Source: Histoplasma ohiense
Lineage: Eukaryota > Ascomycota > Eurotiomycetes > Onygenales > Ajellomycetaceae
Direction of reading: 5' to 3'
DNA: 64,000 nt
Assembly (NCBI GenBank): GCA_017607445.1
Contig: JAEVHH010000002.1
Location: forward strand, 2,471,501 to 2,535,500
Shown here in pieces: positions 47,804 to 58,930 of this stretch. The first letter of the stretch is position 1. The number at the start of each line of letters is the position of its first letter. The notes beneath the pieces are model-generated. The model did not search any database and was not told the origin of the DNA. It saw nothing but the letters and a program-made list of their open reading frames with translations. The translations under genes were made by a program, and so were the position numbers.

Positions 47804-48033
47804 CTAGCTTCCCTTCTCACAATTCTTTATGTCCGCTGCATAAAGAACAATGATAAAATTGTATAAATCAACGAACACTTACGAGCAAAGAGGTACGTTG
47901 GATAGGTTAATAATAGCAACAATGCAAAACCCGTAACCCATTTTGTAAAATAGTAGGGGATCGTAAAATGAGTACCTTGGAGAATAATTATGGTAAATAA
48001 AGAAGTTGATACAGTGTATAACAAAGAGTTCAT
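47804..48033 (-). CDS. Possible small membrane protein, 60 aa
   Basis: Exon 1 is 48033-47883 and exon 2 is 47835-47804 on the minus strand, with a perfect GTAAGT donor and a TGCAG acceptor that keep phase. The product is about 60 aa with two hydrophobic stretches (LYTVSTSLFTIIILQ and GFALLLLLTYPTYLFA). It resembles the hydrophobic N-termini of the two coiled-coil genes downstream on the same strand. It could be a small gene, a remnant of a third copy, or the first exons of a longer gene. The evidence is splice signals and hydrophobicity only. Confidence 0.3.
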
Positions 48034-48320
48034 TTCATGTGCTGATGCAGAAATATCCAATGTTTCTTGGGTATATGAGGTCAAAATTTAACGAAATAAT
48101 ACATACTCGAAGAACAAGAAAGGTGGAGTATCCTTTAACGATAAAAGCGGTTGACATTATGAGTTGTCAGTGATGTACAGTACAACGTGCAACACTCGAG
48201 ATATGACAATTGAGGTGAGATTTGATGCCAATTAATGAGAAATAATTGTTTCAATGATGAGAAAGATCCCTGATAATATTATTATAAGGGAGGTTGGAGG
48301 TAGATGTGCCTTGCCGCCAA

Positions 48321-49048
48321 TTATTCAAGCCGATTTGCGAGCACCACTCCATAGTATACTGCTGAGCTAATGCTCAAAAGACTAACCAAGGAGCAGACCC
48401 CATGAACCTTGGCAAAGGTTCTGTTCAGACGAAGCATCTCCTTGGAGTGAGGAGCGGGATCGTAGCACTTCTTTCCATCGATCGTCTCTATCCGCAGTAT
48501 TAGCTGTAGGTGCCCCAAAATATGGAGAGGGGACTTTAACAAACCCTGATGTCTCCTCTGGCGCATGACCTTAGCAGTCATTGGGCCCAGGACCAACCTG
48601 TTTGTCAGGCCAGCTAGGAACATTGTAAGAAGTGGATATAACGCTGTCGTCCGGTTGCCTTCAGCCAATACTCCGGATAGCCCAGATACGCCGCGCCCCC
48701 CGAATGTCCTTTCTCCCGGGTATGTTAAAGCAACGACCACTGGTAGTGACGCCTGTAGAGTGAAGTAAACGGGAATCATTGACGCTTGGAGGGTGGAGAA
48801 TTGAGGGCGGGGAAGTGTTCTGTATGCGATAATACCGCCCACAAAGGTCTACCAAATCTCAGTATCAAGCAAAAGCGGACATTAGGCGACAAATCGTGAA
48901 CGAACCTGATAGAGCTGGGCACCAAGAAGTGTGCCATAGCTAAATCATGGAATATTAGCTGTGGTGCGAGCATGGCTCAAAAATCGCTTAGTTATATAGA
49001 TGGGCCAAACCTGATAACATGAAATGGTGCCAGCGAGAATTCAACCAT
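48321..49048 (-). CDS. TMEM205-like (DUF4149) membrane protein
   Basis: Minus-strand exons are 49048-49011, 48939-48906 and 48848-48321, giving 199 aa. The short first exons encode MVEFSLAPFHVI and SYGTLLGAQLYQ and join TFVGGIIAYRTLPRPQFS. This reproduces the start of the TMEM205-type domain, with an SYG-x-x-x-G-x-Q-x-x-x-TF signature. There are about four membrane segments (12-30, 45-65, 95-115, 175-195). The fragment LPRPQFSTLQ is typical of fungal members. The biochemical role of the family is not established. The gene diverges from Ku80, with start codons 429 bp apart. Confidence 0.82.
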
Positions 49049-49477
49049 TCTTCACGATATTTCAGATAACTATGTCCTGTGTGTCTTCCTTGGATAAGAG
49101 CAATAAACTGGTTCCTGGCTGGGAATAAAAACCTGATGTAACAAGGATTGAGGAGAACCTGCCAGCGCACGAAAGGAGCCGTCCTTGAGGCTTGAGGCTT
49201 GGATGTTGTCGGCATCGTCATTGCCGGCGAGGCAATATCTATACACACGGGCCACTGCCAGAGAAGCCGAGTGCAATGCGGAACTGCCAACTTCCACATG
49301 ATAAGCCACTAAATTCCACGACCATTCAAGAAAGCATGTGACCTCGCGTCTGGGGCGTGTCTGCCTACAGCCAGCTCCTGACGGATCTCTCTCCTTGGAT
49401 AATACACTGGCCCATGATCGATTATTCTCTTCATCTCCGTCTTCCGTCTTCCCTCCACAGGAAAAGCGGTTTGAAAG
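49049..49477. promoter_or_regulatory. Divergent promoter TMEM205-like gene / Ku80
   Basis: 429 bp between divergent start codons. The Ku80 side contains a CT-rich tract at about 49425-49460. No specific factor site was recognised. Confidence 0.5.
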
Positions 49478-52248
49478 ATGGCGGACAAGGAGGCTACTGT
49501 GTATATTGTTGATGTCGGCAAATCTATGGGTGAATGCCATAATGGCAGGTCGATATCAGACCTTGATTGGGCTATGCGGTATATTTGGGACAAGATAACA
49601 ACCACGGTATTTACAATTATGATTTCCTTGCATTGACCATATCTCACACGAATTATCTAGGTTGCTACGGGCAGAAAAACGGCGACACTTGGAGTAATTG
49701 GCCTCAAAACTGATGGTAGATTGTCTTCTTCGATATGTAAGATGTTTCACTAACCATTTATGATAGACTCGAATAATCCATTATGGGAGAAGGATGAAGA
49801 GGAAAGCTATGCCAACATCTCCGTTTTCCAAGACATAAACCAGTATGTTGAGACCTTGAGTTTTGTCGCTTTTGTATTTTTTCGGGCTAATAACTGTTCC
49901 TAGGATTCTCATGCCCCAAATTCGCGAGCTGCGTGAATTGATCAAACCTAGCCATACGTTAGAAGGCGATGGTACGTGTGATAGACCGAAATTTTGTGTT
50001 TGTTTTATTTTTAGATCTTTCTCTCATAGACCCCTAGCAATTTCTTCTCTGATCCTGGCAATTGATATGATTGTACGATATTGTAAAAAATTGAAGTACA
50101 AGCGAAAGATTGTCATCGTTACAGATGGAACGGGTGCTATGGATATAGACGGGATCGATGGAATTGTGAGCAAAATAAACGAGGAGAATATTGAGCTTGT
50201 CATACTGTGAGTTGAATATTCGTTTTCGCCTTTCGCGACAGAATTTCATCTAACTTGGAAAAGCGGGGTTGATTTTGACGATCCGGAGTATGGGTTCAAA
50301 GAAGAAGATAAGGACCCATTGAAGGTAGGCTTCACTGCCAAATACAAGAGGGACAATAGTGACCAACCCGTCAGGCCAAAAATGAGAGCCATCTGAAACA
50401 ACTTGTCGAGGATTGCGAGGGTATGTTCGGTACCTTGGAACATGCAATATCCGAGATGGAGATACCTCGAACGAAAGTTGTACGGTCAATGCCTACTTTC
50501 AAAGGTGACTTAAGGCTAGGGGATCCGGACCAATATTCATCTGCCCTAACTATCCAGGTGGAGAGATACTATCGAACCTATGCGGCTCGGCCGCCTGTTG
50601 CAAGTTCATTTGTTTCCTCATCTGCGTTATCAGAAGGACAAGAGACCGCTCAGTCGTCAGCTACTCTAGCGACCAAGGAGCCTAGCCAGGAACGAGGGGC
50701 TGGAGCTGCTTCCTTAACCGCTGTGAGAAACGCTCGGACGTATCAGGTGGATGACAAAGGGGCTGCAGGAGGTAAGCGAGATGTGGCACGAGATGAACTT
50801 GCCAAAGGCTACGAGTATGGACGCACTGCCGTGCATATCACCGAGTCAGATGAAAACATCACCAAACTGGAAACGGAGGCTGCTTTGGAGTTTATAGGAT
50901 TCATCCCAAGTGATAACGTTCGTAAATCCCTTTTCCATTTCAACACATTCAAGGCTGTTAATTCATGGACAATAGTACGACCGCTATATGAACATGTCAA
51001 CATCCAATATTATCATTGCGCAAAAGACGAATAATAAAGCTATACTTGCACTTTCGTCGATAATTCACGCCTTGTTCGAACTTGAATGTTATGCTGTGGC
51101 AAGGCTGGTCCCCAAAGCTGGCAAATCTCCACTGGTAGTTCTCCTTGCACCTTCGATAGAGCCTGATTATGAGTGTCTCCTCGAGGTGCAATTGCCTTTT
51201 GCAGAAGACATGCGCTCCTACCGTTTCCCACCGTTGGATAAAGTCGTCACAGTTTCGGGGAAAACGGTGACTGAACATCGGAACCTCCCGAGTGATTCCT
51301 TGCTTTCCAGGATGGCCGAGTATGTCGATAGCTTGGAGCTCACTGAAAAAGATGAAGATGGGTGAGTGGTCAAACTTCTTGTAAGAAGTCCTGATAGCTT
51401 ACTCTAGGCAGAGAAACCATCGAGTCTCTGTTAATAGAAAATTCTTTTTCGCCCCTTTTGCATCGGATCGACCATGCCATTCGGTGGCGTGCGGTCCACC
51501 CCTCCGAGCCTTTCCCTCCGGTGCCCGAGATCCTTCAGAAATTATCACGTCAGCCAGAGGACCTACAAGCTCAGAGCGAAAATACCCTTGCTAATCTCAT
51601 AGCAACCTCCGATGTTAAAAAGGGTACTTTATTCTTTTTCAAGAACACTACTGCATATAATCTTCATAGCTAACGACTATTTTCTTATCGCAGTCCCCTC
51701 TAAGGCCAAAGGCCGCAAACGCGACCGAGAAATAGACAAACCGCTCTCGGGCTTAAACGTCGAAGAGCTTCTCCAGACAGAAAAACGTGTCAAGATCTCT
51801 CCTGATAACGCCATACCTGAATTCAAGCAATCGTTGGTTAGTTCACAGGATCTCGAGGCGGTCAAGGATGCTGTGAAACAAATGTCTTCCATAATCGAAA
51901 GCCAAATCAGACACAGTTTGGGCGATGCCAACTATGATCGGGCTGTCGAAGGCTTGGGAACCATGAAAGAGGAACTAGTTGCCTTTGAGGAGCCAACCCT
52001 CTATAATGACTTCATCCGCAACCTGAAAACGAAGCTACTAGGGAATGACCTTGGTGGGGATAGGCGCGAAATGTGGTGGTATATAAGGAAAAATAGGCTC
52101 GGGTTGATTGATAAGAGGCTCTCCGAGCTTTCCGACGTGACAGAGGAAGAAGCTCGGGCGGTAAGTAACCGCTTCCCATCTCATGCTTTGCATCCTCTTA
52201 ACCTTAAGGCCGTTTCTAACATCTGGTCAGTTTTTATCCGCAAAATAA
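49478..52248 (+). CDS. KU80: Ku80 subunit of the Ku DNA end-binding complex
   Basis: Eleven exons: 49478-49606, 49661-49715, 49767-49842, 49904-49971, 50038-50206, 50264-50324, 50375-50917, 50976-51361, 51412-51623, 51694-52160 and 52231-52248, giving 727 aa. Ku80 pairs with Ku70 to bind DNA ends for non-homologous joining. The N-terminal von Willebrand-like domain begins VYIVDVGKSMG and contains KIVIVTDGTGAMD. The central beta-barrel has GYEYGRTAVHI and LEFIGFIP, then YMNMSTSNIIIAQ. The C-terminal part has HRIDHAIRWRAVHP and the helical domain ending in EEEARAFLSAK. The last exon is only 18 nt. The animal DNA-PKcs-binding tail is absent, as in other fungi. All 11 phases close and the total length fits fungal Ku80. 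Confidence 0.93.
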
Positions 52249-52543
52249 GCAATGGACAAGGCGGTGGCGCAAGTTCGCATGACACTGCTGCGATCCAGAA
52301 TACGAATGGGGACCGTTTCGTTCATATCACTCATGGGATGACTTAATGACTTGGGTAGTTAAATGAACTTGTTTAATAATATTGTAGCATGGCACTGATT
52401 ATATATAATCCAAAAACCCTGGGGGAAATAATGGTAAACTGTCAAAATAAACTCCATTTAACGTAATTCATAGTGCCTGGCTAAATCGATTGCTCTCGTG
52501 AAAAAGTATGCAGGGATATTTCAGGATGCAACGGTAAGACAAT
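52249..52543. other. Short convergent gap Ku80 / VAM7
   Basis: 295 bp between the two stops, containing both 3' UTRs. AT-rich, with no further feature seen. Confidence 0.6.
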
Positions 52544-53721
52544 CTAGGATATCTTTCCAACTCTCTTTTTCCCAATTTCGACCTTGCGGTTTACTCTGCA
52601 TATTCGAGCTGTCAGTAGGCCATTCCAATAATAGCCAATCTCATATAATGAATCGGAACGGTGAAAAGAATCGCCACTGACCTATCCGCATCCTCATCCA
52701 CCATCTTAAGCATCTCATTCTGAATCTCTAACTCACTATTAATCGCAACTCCCAATTCCATTTGGCGCGCTAGAACCTTCCGTAGATCCTCCAAGCTCAC
52801 ATCCTGATTCTCCATGATCTGCTTCTGCAACTGCAAGACGCCCTGGTTATCTAGCTCCCTCGTCTGATCCGTCTCTTTGCCCAATACCCGGCCCGGTCGG
52901 GGTTTTGACGCTCCGACAAGAGCTTCTTTATCCTGCACCGATGCAACGGCATTGTCCAACTTCGCCTTAGCGGACATAGAATTCAATAAATTTTCTAATC
53001 CATCTCTTTCCTTCCGAGCACTGGAGAGCAGGTCCTTCCTTCGCCTCAGCTCACCACTACCCAGCTTGCCACCACCCCACGTAGATATATTGCCCAAATT
53101 CTTCAACCCATCATCCAAGCCAGTCAGCAACGTCCCCACTCGAACAAGGCTGCTCTTCGCCTGCGCAGAGCACTCGTGTTGTTTCTGTGGAGTGGCAGCC
53201 TGATCGCGACGTGTGAGATAGAGTCTAGCATCGTGTAGTTGTGACTTTACATCGCGGTAGCAATCGAGCCAGGTAACCGGATCTGTGATAGGGCCTGCAT
53301 TGCCGCCGGCTCCTGGTGTCATGACCGCAGCATGTAAATGTGATGAGGCATGAGAGGAGCCGTTGCTCCGAGCAGCGCTGGGCAGATTGAGAAATGCGCG
53401 CCAAGCGCTTGAATTACGCCATTGCGGGTCTTCTGCCTCGTTGATGGCACGCAGATACGCTTCCAGCCCCTCCCTGCGCTTCTCTCGATATACTGGGTTG
53501 GAGTTCGTGTTCGTGAACCAGGATTTTCCAGGTAGAGGCGCGGGCGGGGGGGCGGTTACTTGGCTTGATAATGAGGCATGGAAGGCAAGAAATTCTGAAT
53601 AGCGCTTCTGGACAGTAAATGTACATAGTGGGAGTCTAATGGAGATGTTATAGATGGTGTAAGGGCTAGGGGTCGTGGAGAGGGTAGTTGTTGGAATGGA
53701 TATTTCGACGGCCGGAGCCAT
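52544..53721 (-). CDS. VAM7: Vacuolar SNARE Vam7 (PX domain plus SNARE)
   Basis: Minus-strand exons are 53721-52682 and 52595-52544, giving 363 aa. Vam7 is the Qc-SNARE of vacuole fusion and is recruited by PI3P through its PX domain. The PX region (about 5-120) shows the RYSEFLAFH box and the Pro-rich PLPGKSWF loop typical of phosphoinositide-binding PX domains. A poorly conserved middle contains a coiled segment. The SNARE helix (about 290-350) includes QLQKQIMENQDVSLEDL and LGVAINSELEIQNEML, with the central Gln expected for a Q-SNARE. The 52-nt last exon encodes RVNRKVEIGKKRVGKIS, the conserved basic tail. Intron 52681-52596 has donor GTCAGT. Confidence 0.92.
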
Positions 53722-54483
53722 GACTAGGGCAGAAGGAAGCCTAGAGGCTGCGAGGTGGTAAGAGCATCCGTATCTGTCCTTGATTGCATACCAGTCAAAC
53801 GGAGAAGAGAGATGCTAATGTTGTTCTGGAAGCAAGTTGTTTCAGAGGTTGAGTGTTGGGTAGAGGAACAGCTGGATGTAGTAGCTGGTGGTTCAAGACA
53901 AGTCACGACTTCACGAACATTTGGAAAAAAGCAATGACGCATGAGAGAGCGAACTTAAATAGACACTAGTATTTTAGGCGTTGGAGATAAATACGGGACC
54001 CATCCTGCCACGAAGGGGCAATTTAGTGCAATGACATTTAGAAGCTTGCACATGGTATTTCTAAATTCTGAAGCAGAAAAATATTTCGTACGTGGCTGCT
54101 ATTATGGTTTCAGGATGGCAAAGACGAAGAATCATCGAGGTAGTTAAATATCTCAGAATGGGAATACAATAAATATCAAGCGCATATTTATTGACTGGCT
54201 GTTCGCGAATGTCGCAGCCAGCAACAACTAACCATCTTCTCCCATCCCACGAAAGACACCAATATCAACAATCACAGCTGTGTATAGAAATTATGTGAAT
54301 AAAACGGTTCAGTATGTCGCATGCGGAGTTAGGGAGGTTGAGCAGCGTCTCACAGTCCATGGCTGTTTCCTTCCTTTGCCATTTTGAAGGCTCCATTGCC
54401 TCTGCATTTATAACATTCAACACTCGCTGGCCCCATGGGCCAAATCCAATTGCATAGACAAATCAACCTTTCTATTACTCAAA
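53722..54483. promoter_or_regulatory. Divergent promoter VAM7 / DUF676 esterase
   Basis: 762 bp between divergent starts, holding both promoters. A TTTATAAC TATA-like element lies near 54406-54413, about 75 bp before the esterase ATG. No coding signal was seen. Confidence 0.5.
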
Positions 54484-56445
54484 ATGTCTGAGCAAATTGG
54501 GCAGAGACCAGCGTCGCCAGGGCATTCGGCAGATTTCAATATCCCGATCACCATGCACAGAGCGGATACCATTCATTTGACTCCCTATTCAGCACCGCTC
54601 CCGAACGTGGATGATGACCATGACGCTCAAATTGAGCGAAAAGGGCGTTCTCCAACTCGATCTCGCGTTAAAGAAGATAATCGCTCGCCGTCGATGCAAT
54701 CTCTGCTCCCTGTTTACTCAAATCGAGATGGGCGTAGAACACTGTTACTCATCTACATCCATGGCTTTGTAGGGTCGGATACCAGCTTCAAAAAATTCCC
54801 CGCGCATGTCCATAATCTGCTTACTGTTATGCTCTCTGAATCGCACGTCGTTCATTCCAAAATCTATCCCCGATACAAGACAAGAAAAGCAATCGAACTT
54901 GTTAGGGATGATTTGAGTTATTGGTGAGTGGCTGCCCTTGACTTTTTCTCCCCCTTCTCGCTAGGGGATATTCACACTGATATATCACATTTCATTGATA
55001 GGGTATGCCCTCATGAATCTCCTGATACAGACATTGTGCTAGTTGGACATAGCCTAGGTGGAATCCTTGCAGCAGAGATTGCCCTCCTTGGCCCCTCTGA
55101 TTCACAGAGCCCAGAAATGTTTAAGCATCGGATTATGGGGACTATAAACTTGGATGTCCCATTTCTGGGCCTGCATCATCGTGTGATCACCACCGGCTTC
55201 GGGAGTTTGTTTAGGTCCAAAATCAAGAAAAAGGACCCGCGAAATCAGCCTTTTCCCGTTGACTCCTCAATCATGAAGCCCTCCATTTCTTCCCCTGATG
55301 ATCCTAACTTCGACCCGCTGTTCCCGAATGACACCCGACTTACAGAACGATCACAGCTTGACGGAGCTTTTAATTTTATACCTAAAAATTCTAACCAACT
55401 CGTGGATGCGACTAAGAAATATATTTCTTCGCATGTGGAGTTCGGCTTGTGCATTGCTGACTACTCTGGTCTCAAACGCCGATATAGGCGTCTGAGAGAA
55501 TTGGAAGATATTGACGACTGCAGTCCAAGGCAGGATGGGAGCGGCCGGTCATATCGCCGTATTAGATTTATTAACTACTACACTGCGTCCACAGGGAAAA
55601 TAAAATATCCTGCTAGTGGAAGTACCGGTGACAATGCTCCCAATACAAGTGTTCTGGACGGAAGGTTGACGAGCACAGCGCCCACGTCTCCCTCCGAGCT
55701 TGGCCACGTTATATCATTATCTGTCGATCCTCGCACACCAACGGAAGAAAAGACGGGGAATTCGGTCGCTTTGTCGCAAGCAAAAAATGAAGAAGAAATT
55801 AGTGCCGAAATTCACCAATTGGTAGTAGAACATACTCACAGTGCACGAGAGAACAGTCATACAATCCTGGTTGAAGATACATATCTTGATTTCCCACCTC
55901 AGCCGCGCCGACCACCAGAGTTTGACCCAACCTCCTATGTATCAAAAGCACTCTTAAAGGAAGCCCAAAAAGACCACTCTCGCCGAATGAAAGCTTATGA
56001 GAAGGCAGTGAAAGAACGGGAAAAGAAAACAAAAGCTGTCCACAAACTCACCAGCAAGCAGGAACGAGCTGCCGAAAAGGAACAGGTGCAGAGAAACAAA
56101 GAGTCATTATTTCCAACCTCCTCCCCAACCAACCACAGCCACTCACCTCAAGCGAACGGAGTTCTATTAGACGGCAATAATGAGGTCGAATCCACCCGTA
56201 AAGTCAAAAAGGACCGGAAATTTTGTGCTCTCCCTCCAAGGGAAACCAATGGTGAGCGGGATCCATTGTGGGTGAGGGTCTACATGGAAGGAGTGGATGA
56301 AGTCACTGCTCATCAGTCGCTATTCGTTTCTCGAAATGCGGCATACGATCGACTAGTGGGAGATGTGGCTGCTCGCATCGAGGGATGGGTGCAGGATGAT
56401 CTGACGACGCAGGTTCTAAAGAATGCTTTGGAAGAAAAAGAGTAA
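54484..56445 (+). CDS. DUF676-type alpha/beta-hydrolase (serine esterase/lipase-like)
   Basis: Exons are 54484-54923 and 55002-56445, giving 627 aa. The N-terminal 85 residues are disordered. The fold starts with LLIYIHGFVGSD, where HGF is the oxyanion-hole strand, and continues to the nucleophile elbow GHSLGG with S164. The intron 54924-55001 joins SYW to VCPHESPDTDIVLVGHS. After the catalytic domain comes a long tail rich in Lys/Glu/Arg (about 440-540) with coiled-coil character and Ser/Pro patches. The substrate is unknown. A phospholipid or other lipid ester is family inference. No signal peptide or membrane helix was seen, so it is probably cytosolic or peripheral. Confidence 0.85.
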
Positions 56446-56917
56446 CCGGGGTGGTTTTGTGAGATATATCTGACGATATTTTGTTGCGAGGCCCCATCAA
56501 CCGGAGTCAGGGTGTATGGAGAAGGCACGTGGGTGTGTTCGCTCCCGAGGTCAACTCGCCTTGACCAGATCCTCGCTCTTCATGTTTACCATTATCATTC
56601 TTATTAACTGCTTTCGATGGCAGGCTTTGTCATTCTGCTGCTTTGATACGGCTACATAATGATAGACCTTCATGGTTCGAGATGTTTGGTTTGGCTCACA
56701 GTAAAGTTACTAGCTCTGCATCATCATTCTTCTTCCTCCCATACCAGAAACGGGTTTCAAATCATCAGATGTAGACTCCTTAAGTGATGGATAAAAGTAA
56801 TCGATATGGCCTATAGCGCAACCATATTTATTCAAAAAAAAATAAAGAAAGAAAGTAAGCAAGAGATGCTGGATCGGGGATTTCAGCAGCCAATAAATTT
56901 CACCTGACGCAAGCAGA
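56446..56917. other. Convergent gap, esterase / Gemin2
   Basis: 472 bp between stops, containing both 3' UTRs, with an A-rich run near 56827-56850. No coding signal. Confidence 0.55.
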
Positions 56918-58579
56918 CTACCAAGCAAGACCGATATCTTCCTCCCATATATCGCGAAACTCAAGCAGGTCTCTCTGTCCGTAGAATTCTCCAATAACAC
57001 TAATTATCATATCGAGCATGGCGCGGGTATATTGCTGCGAATTTCTAGATTTGTAATCATCATCCACCTTGCCTTCTCCGTCTTCTTCATCGTTACTCTC
57101 TCTCTCGATCTCACTTTCCCCGGGTTCTAGTTTACCACTCGTATGCTGGACTTGCAATCTTGCTTGGAGACGTGCTTTGGCTGCTTCGAGTTCGTCCTGA
57201 GTGTCCAGGCCGTTAGATGACGTGACAATGTCTCCGTTTGCTTCCTCATGTCCTAATATCCCATCCGCACTGGCAGCATCATTCGTAATATCCAGTTCAT
57301 CCACCTGGCTATCACCCCCATCCCCATTCCGGTTAATATTCTCCCCAGTACCGATTCCTTTCTCCTCTTGTTCCTCTTGTTCCTCTTGATATTCTTCGAT
57401 CTCCTCTTCTCCTCTTTCCCCATCCTCCAAATCAAATTCGCCCTCCAGACCCTGAGCCTCCGCGACCTCACTTTCCCGAATCTTCACCAAAATCCTAGCC
57501 GCCCTCTTCCCCAACTCCCTTATATCCCCCACTTCCTCACTTCCCATTTCCCCCACAGCTCGACAACGGCCCAAGAGCCCCCATGCCCATGCACCTAGTC
57601 TCTTCACCTGCACCCTGTCACTGCCCCTAACCGTCTTAGATAACAAGCGTGCAACAATGGCCAGAAGCCCCAGCACACTTTCCATATCCATGCATGCCAA
57701 CTGCGCCATGCGAGGGTCCATTGTCTGTATTATTTTCTCCCATTCAGCCCTGGCGTGCTTGTTGAATCGGGGGAGAGAGATGGGCCGTTCCGCGCCTAAA
57801 GAAGCAATCACGGATGCTGGTGGTGTGCATTTTAGTGTTGAGCGAAGAAGAAGGAAGCGGTGATGGAGTAGGTTGTAGTATATCTCTTGCGCGTCAGGAG
57901 CGCTTGTGTGGGATGCTTCGGCTTGGGGGTTTTGGGAGGAGTATGCGACATAGACTCCATCCGAGTAAAAGCCAGTTTGGCCGCTCTCTACTTCCTTGGC
58001 CATGTCGTCATCGTTAATTTTATTTCCTTGAGTTTTATTTCCTTGGGTTTCGAGGGTTCTCGAATTATCCTTGTTTTGACGGACGGTGTTGGAGACGAAT
58101 ATCGCTGGAAGTGTTCGTGCTTCAGATCTATTATCAAAGGCATGACACCGCGCAAAACGTACGGCGGGATATTGCCATCAGCATCACTTTACTATTGCCA
58201 AAGCTGCATGGAGAGAATAAATATACATATGAACAAAAACTTCTTAGCCGCAGGAAGTCCAATGTTTTTAAAGGCCTGGGGTAAAAAAAAAAAAAAAGAA
58301 AGAAAGAAAGAAAGTTGCTTACCGGACCATACGCAGATACTCGATTCCATCCTCTGGAGGGCCGTAGCATAATTGTTCCTCATCTCCAAGATCGTCCATT
58401 CCCGGAAATGCATGTTTTTGCCCATAGACGGGGTCATTTTTGGGCTGAAGACGTGCCGTGGTTGGTGTTTTGGGGGTTGGAGGGTATGATTCTTCATCGT
58501 TGGAGTCTGTAGGACGGGGCCTTTTGGGGTATGGAGGGCTGCTCGATTCTGAAGAAGGGTCCTTGCGCTTGTCAGACAT
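56918..58579 (-). CDS. GEMIN2: Gemin2/SIP1 homolog (SMN complex subunit)
   Basis: Minus-strand exons are 58579-58323 and 58127-56918, giving 488 aa. Gemin2 binds the Sm protein ring during spliceosomal snRNP assembly. The N-terminus is basic and Ser/Pro-rich. The block YGQKHAFPGMDD and then YGPPEDGIEYLRMVR-SEA across the intron are characteristic. The helical domain includes WEKIIQTMDPRMAQL and a conserved LGAWAWGLLGRC stretch. A second conserved block near the C-terminus, MLDMIISVIGEFYGQRDL, matches the human Gemin2 end with YFDQRDL. About 130 acidic, Glu/Gln/Asp-rich residues (roughly 310-440) separate the helical parts. The family call rests on remembered blocks. Confidence 0.75.
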
Positions 58580-58930
58580 GTTTTCCGATATTGTATGCGA
58601 CAAGATACATTCCTTTGTAGAGTGTCGCGTTGTCCAGAGCTTGGTGCTAAATATGAAATTACTGGTGGATTTTTGGTTTTTTGCCGGAGCTTGGACCACC
58701 TTAGGATTTGAACATAAATAGCTCCGTCGGATCTCGAAATACAAGGTCTAGACGCCGTTACGAGTGTGTTCATTTAACGCCAATGCGCTCTCGAAAATCA
58801 TGGTATATTTCTTATAAATGTAAAATTTGATTTCATTATTTCATGGGATTTTATATCCGAGAAAATCCCTGACTTTTCCCATCATTTCTACAGATACTGC
58901 CTACTCTCTTGGTTAGAAAAAGCGATAGGC
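58580..58930. other. Gemin2 promoter and AspRS 3' UTR
   Basis: 351 bp between tandem minus-strand genes. No further feature was seen. Confidence 0.5.

Noticed and set aside
54925..55001. Earlier acceptor near 54964 for the esterase intron
   Set aside because: It would shift out of the conserved frame. The acceptor at 55001 restores VCPHESPDTD directly.
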